A stretch of DNA of 51,338 nt from Eubacteriales bacterium (GTDB taxonomy: Bacteria > Bacillota > Clostridia > Oscillospirales > Oscillospiraceae). The DNA lies in contig JAUMWJ010000011.1 of assembly GCA_030529655.1 (NCBI GenBank), forward strand, positions 1-51,338, given 5' to 3'. Shown in pieces: positions 50,047-51,338 of the stretch. The notes beneath the pieces were generated by a model. That model did not search any database, was not told where the DNA came from, and saw only the letters and a program-made list of their open reading frames with translations. Numbering within the stretch: the stretch's first letter is position 1; the number at the start of each line of letters is the position of its first letter. A program made the translations under genes and the position numbers.

Positions 50047-50634
50047 ATGGCAGGCACGGTTTTTCTTTGGGGCGAGAACGGGAGTTACCAAAACTATTCC
50101 GCCGCCCTGCTTACCTGCGGCTGCGAGGTGCGTTTGAGCCGCGATGTATCCCAAAGCGAGACTTGCGATGGTTTGCTTCTTCCCGGCGGCGGCGATATTT
50201 TTCGCTATCTTGACGAAACGGAGTATTTGCTGATACAATCATTTGTAACGACACGCCGCCCCATTTGGGGGATCTGTCGGGGTATGCAGGCGCTGAATGT
50301 ATGGTTTGGCGGCACGCTGTATGACCACATCTGCGGCCATCAATTACCGCAGGGCGACCTGGTACATTCCACCCACGCCGCCGGGATGATGGCAAAGCTG
50401 CTTGGTAAAACACCCACCGTCAACAGCAATCATCATCAGGCGATTGCACAGCTTGGCAATGGTCTTACGGCCATGCAATGGTCATTTGACGGCGTGGTGG
50501 AAGCCATTTGTCACGACACACTGCCCATCTGGGGCGTACAATGGCATCCGGAGCGGCAGAGTTTTGCCCTGCAGCGCAGCGATGCCGCGGACGCTGCGCC
50601 CTTATTCCACTATTTTCGGACGCAAATGAGGTAA
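50047..50634 (+). CDS. Class I glutamine amidotransferase-like (gamma-glutamyl hydrolase, C26) protein
   Basis: 195 residues, shorter than PuuD-type enzymes (about 240-250). The nucleophile elbow is GICRGMQALN (Cys77), and VQWHPE (His167, Glu169) completes the triad. LLLPGGGDIFRYL is the oxyanion region. PuuD-like enzymes hydrolyse gamma-glutamyl-GABA in putrescine breakdown; no puu gene is nearby. AAGGAGG precedes the ATG. Co-transcribed with the Smr gene four bases downstream. Confidence 0.85.
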   Translation: MAGTVFLWGENGSYQNYSAALLTCGCEVRLSRDVSQSETCDGLLLPGGGDIFRYLDETEYLLIQSFVTTRRPIWGICRGMQALNVWFGGTLYDHICGHQLPQGDLVHSTHAAGMMAKLLGKTPTVNSNHHQAIAQLGNGLTAMQWSFDGVVEAICHDTLPIWGVQWHPERQSFALQRSDAADAAPLFHYFRTQMR

Positions 50635-50638
50635 AGGT

Positions 50639-50983
50639 ATGAAGCAAATTCGCCAGATCAATCTGGAATTAGGCCATCCCACGGTAGACGAAGCCCTGCG
50701 CCGTCTGGAAAGCGAGCTGTGTGCCGCAAAAGCAATGCGTGCGCCTGTTTTGAAGATCATCCACGGGTACGGCTCTTCCGGCAAGGGCGGCCGCATCCGC
50801 ACCGCCAGCCGTGCCTATCTGCGCCGGGCGCAGGAGGGCGGCAAAATACGCGATGTGATTTGCGGCGAGGATTTCTCTCTTTTTAATGATGCCACGCGCC
50901 GTGCTTTTTGCGCGTGTGATGCGCTGCGGCAGGATCGGGACCTGGATAACTACAATAACGGCGTGACCTTTGTGATTCTGTAA
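50639..50983 (+). CDS. Smr domain protein
   Basis: 114 residues forming one small MutS-related (Smr) domain: INLELGHPTVDEALRRLESELCAAKAMRAPVLKIIHGYGSSGKGGRIR. The HGxGxG motif is the nuclease/nucleic-acid contact of Smr proteins, which cleave mRNA at collided ribosomes or nick DNA. The remaining residues (GKIRDVICGEDF) are common to this stand-alone form. GAGGTAAAGGT before the ATG is the ribosome site. Target unknown. Confidence 0.85.
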   Translation: MKQIRQINLELGHPTVDEALRRLESELCAAKAMRAPVLKIIHGYGSSGKGGRIRTASRAYLRRAQEGGKIRDVICGEDFSLFNDATRRAFCACDALRQDRDLDNYNNGVTFVIL

Positions 50984-51016
50984 GGAGAAAAGTTTTCATT
51001 TTTTTGATATTTTTCC

Positions 51017-51046
51017 TTGACATATACTGTCGGCATATGGTAATAT
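51017..51046 (+). promoter_or_regulatory. Promoter of the tRNA cluster
   Basis: TTGACA (51017-51022) and TAATAT (51041-51046) are 18 bp apart, 33 bp before tRNA-Gly. Confidence 0.7.
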
Positions 51047-51079
51047 ATCAAAGCTGACGATTTACCGCGGAGGGCGCAT

Positions 51080-51154
51080 GCGGGTGTAGCACAATGGCCA
51101 GGGCACCAGCCTTCCAAGCTGGGGATGCGGGTTCGATTCCCGTCACCCGCTCCA
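51080..51154 (+). tRNA. tRNA-Gly (TCC anticodon)
   Basis: 75 bases. Acceptor GCGGGTG pairs with CACCCGC, T is the discriminator and CCA is encoded. The anticodon loop CTTCCAA is on stem CCAGC/GCTGG, and the T loop reads GGTTCGATTCC. It reads GGA/GGG glycine codons. Confidence 0.96.
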
Positions 51155-51165
51155 ACTGTCATTAT

Positions 51166-51242
<77 letters not shown>

Positions 51243-51289
51243 CTTTTTAAGGAGCATCGTTTAGCAAATTCCCTTGCGGATGTATATGT

Positions 51290-51338
<49 letters not shown>

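Noticed and set aside
49810-50238. A 142-codon frame antisense to the start of the amidotransferase gene
   Set aside because: It runs over a terminator and a perfect hairpin and lacks a ribosome site.

Overview
The window looks like chromosomal DNA of an endospore-forming Firmicute of the gut-type Clostridia, probably Oscillospirales. Evidence for this is spo0A next to spoIVB, a GerA/SpoVAF-type germination gene, the sigma-A promoters and AGGAGG ribosome sites, a butyrate-kinase-type gene, a Firmicute-style division cluster headed by mraZ, and moderate GC content. No insertion sequence, prophage or CRISPR array was seen. The genus assignment is an inference.

Layout: 1-8400 holds a HAD nucleotidase, a class A penicillin-binding protein, a DUF1292 gene, a structured RNA that resembles 6S RNA, a foldase-type peptidyl-prolyl isomerase, the t6A-modifying enzyme TcdA, a DUF554 membrane protein and a formate/nitrite channel. 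8563-14624 is an accessory surface system on the minus strand. It has two SipW-type signal peptidases, five exported proteins with SipW/TasA-type signal peptides and one Sec-exported protein with a sortase-like tail. A repeated double-hairpin element, found nowhere else in the window, separates several of its genes. 14801-16778 encodes an alpha-oxoamine synthase resembling bacterial serine palmitoyltransferase, overlapping a short-chain reductase; this would fit sphingoid-base synthesis. 17082-21348 carries iorA-iorB and a butyrate-kinase-family gene, with a TetR regulator upstream and three tandem 12-bp repeats in the promoter. They could together oxidise aryl or branched 2-oxoacids and conserve the energy as ATP.

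21540-25156 is a set of small housekeeping genes (DUF896, YlmH, a zinc-ribbon/Ig-like protein, uridine kinase, a TSCPD protein). 25307-27595 holds spo0A and spoIVB with, between them, a small Cys-rich gene interrupted by an in-frame TAA. 27739-30907 holds an orphan ABC ATPase, a ROK-family protein and a PAP2 phosphatase. 31035-43527 is the division and cell-wall cluster, transcribed mraZ-rsmH-ftsL-pbp(PASTA)-murE-mraY-ftsW-murG-murA-ftsQ-ftsZ. It makes lipid II precursors and builds the septum, but murF, murD and murC are not in it.

43892-49658 holds a coiled-coil protein, coaD, rsmD, the germination gene, a small unknown gene, a DUF2156-GNAT fusion and a LysR regulator. 49800-50983 is a plus-strand unit with a structured, terminator-bearing leader, a glutamine-amidotransferase-like hydrolase and an Smr protein. 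The window ends in a tRNA cluster (Gly, Arg, truncated His). All coordinates and motifs were read by eye; family names rest on recalled family signatures, not on searches.
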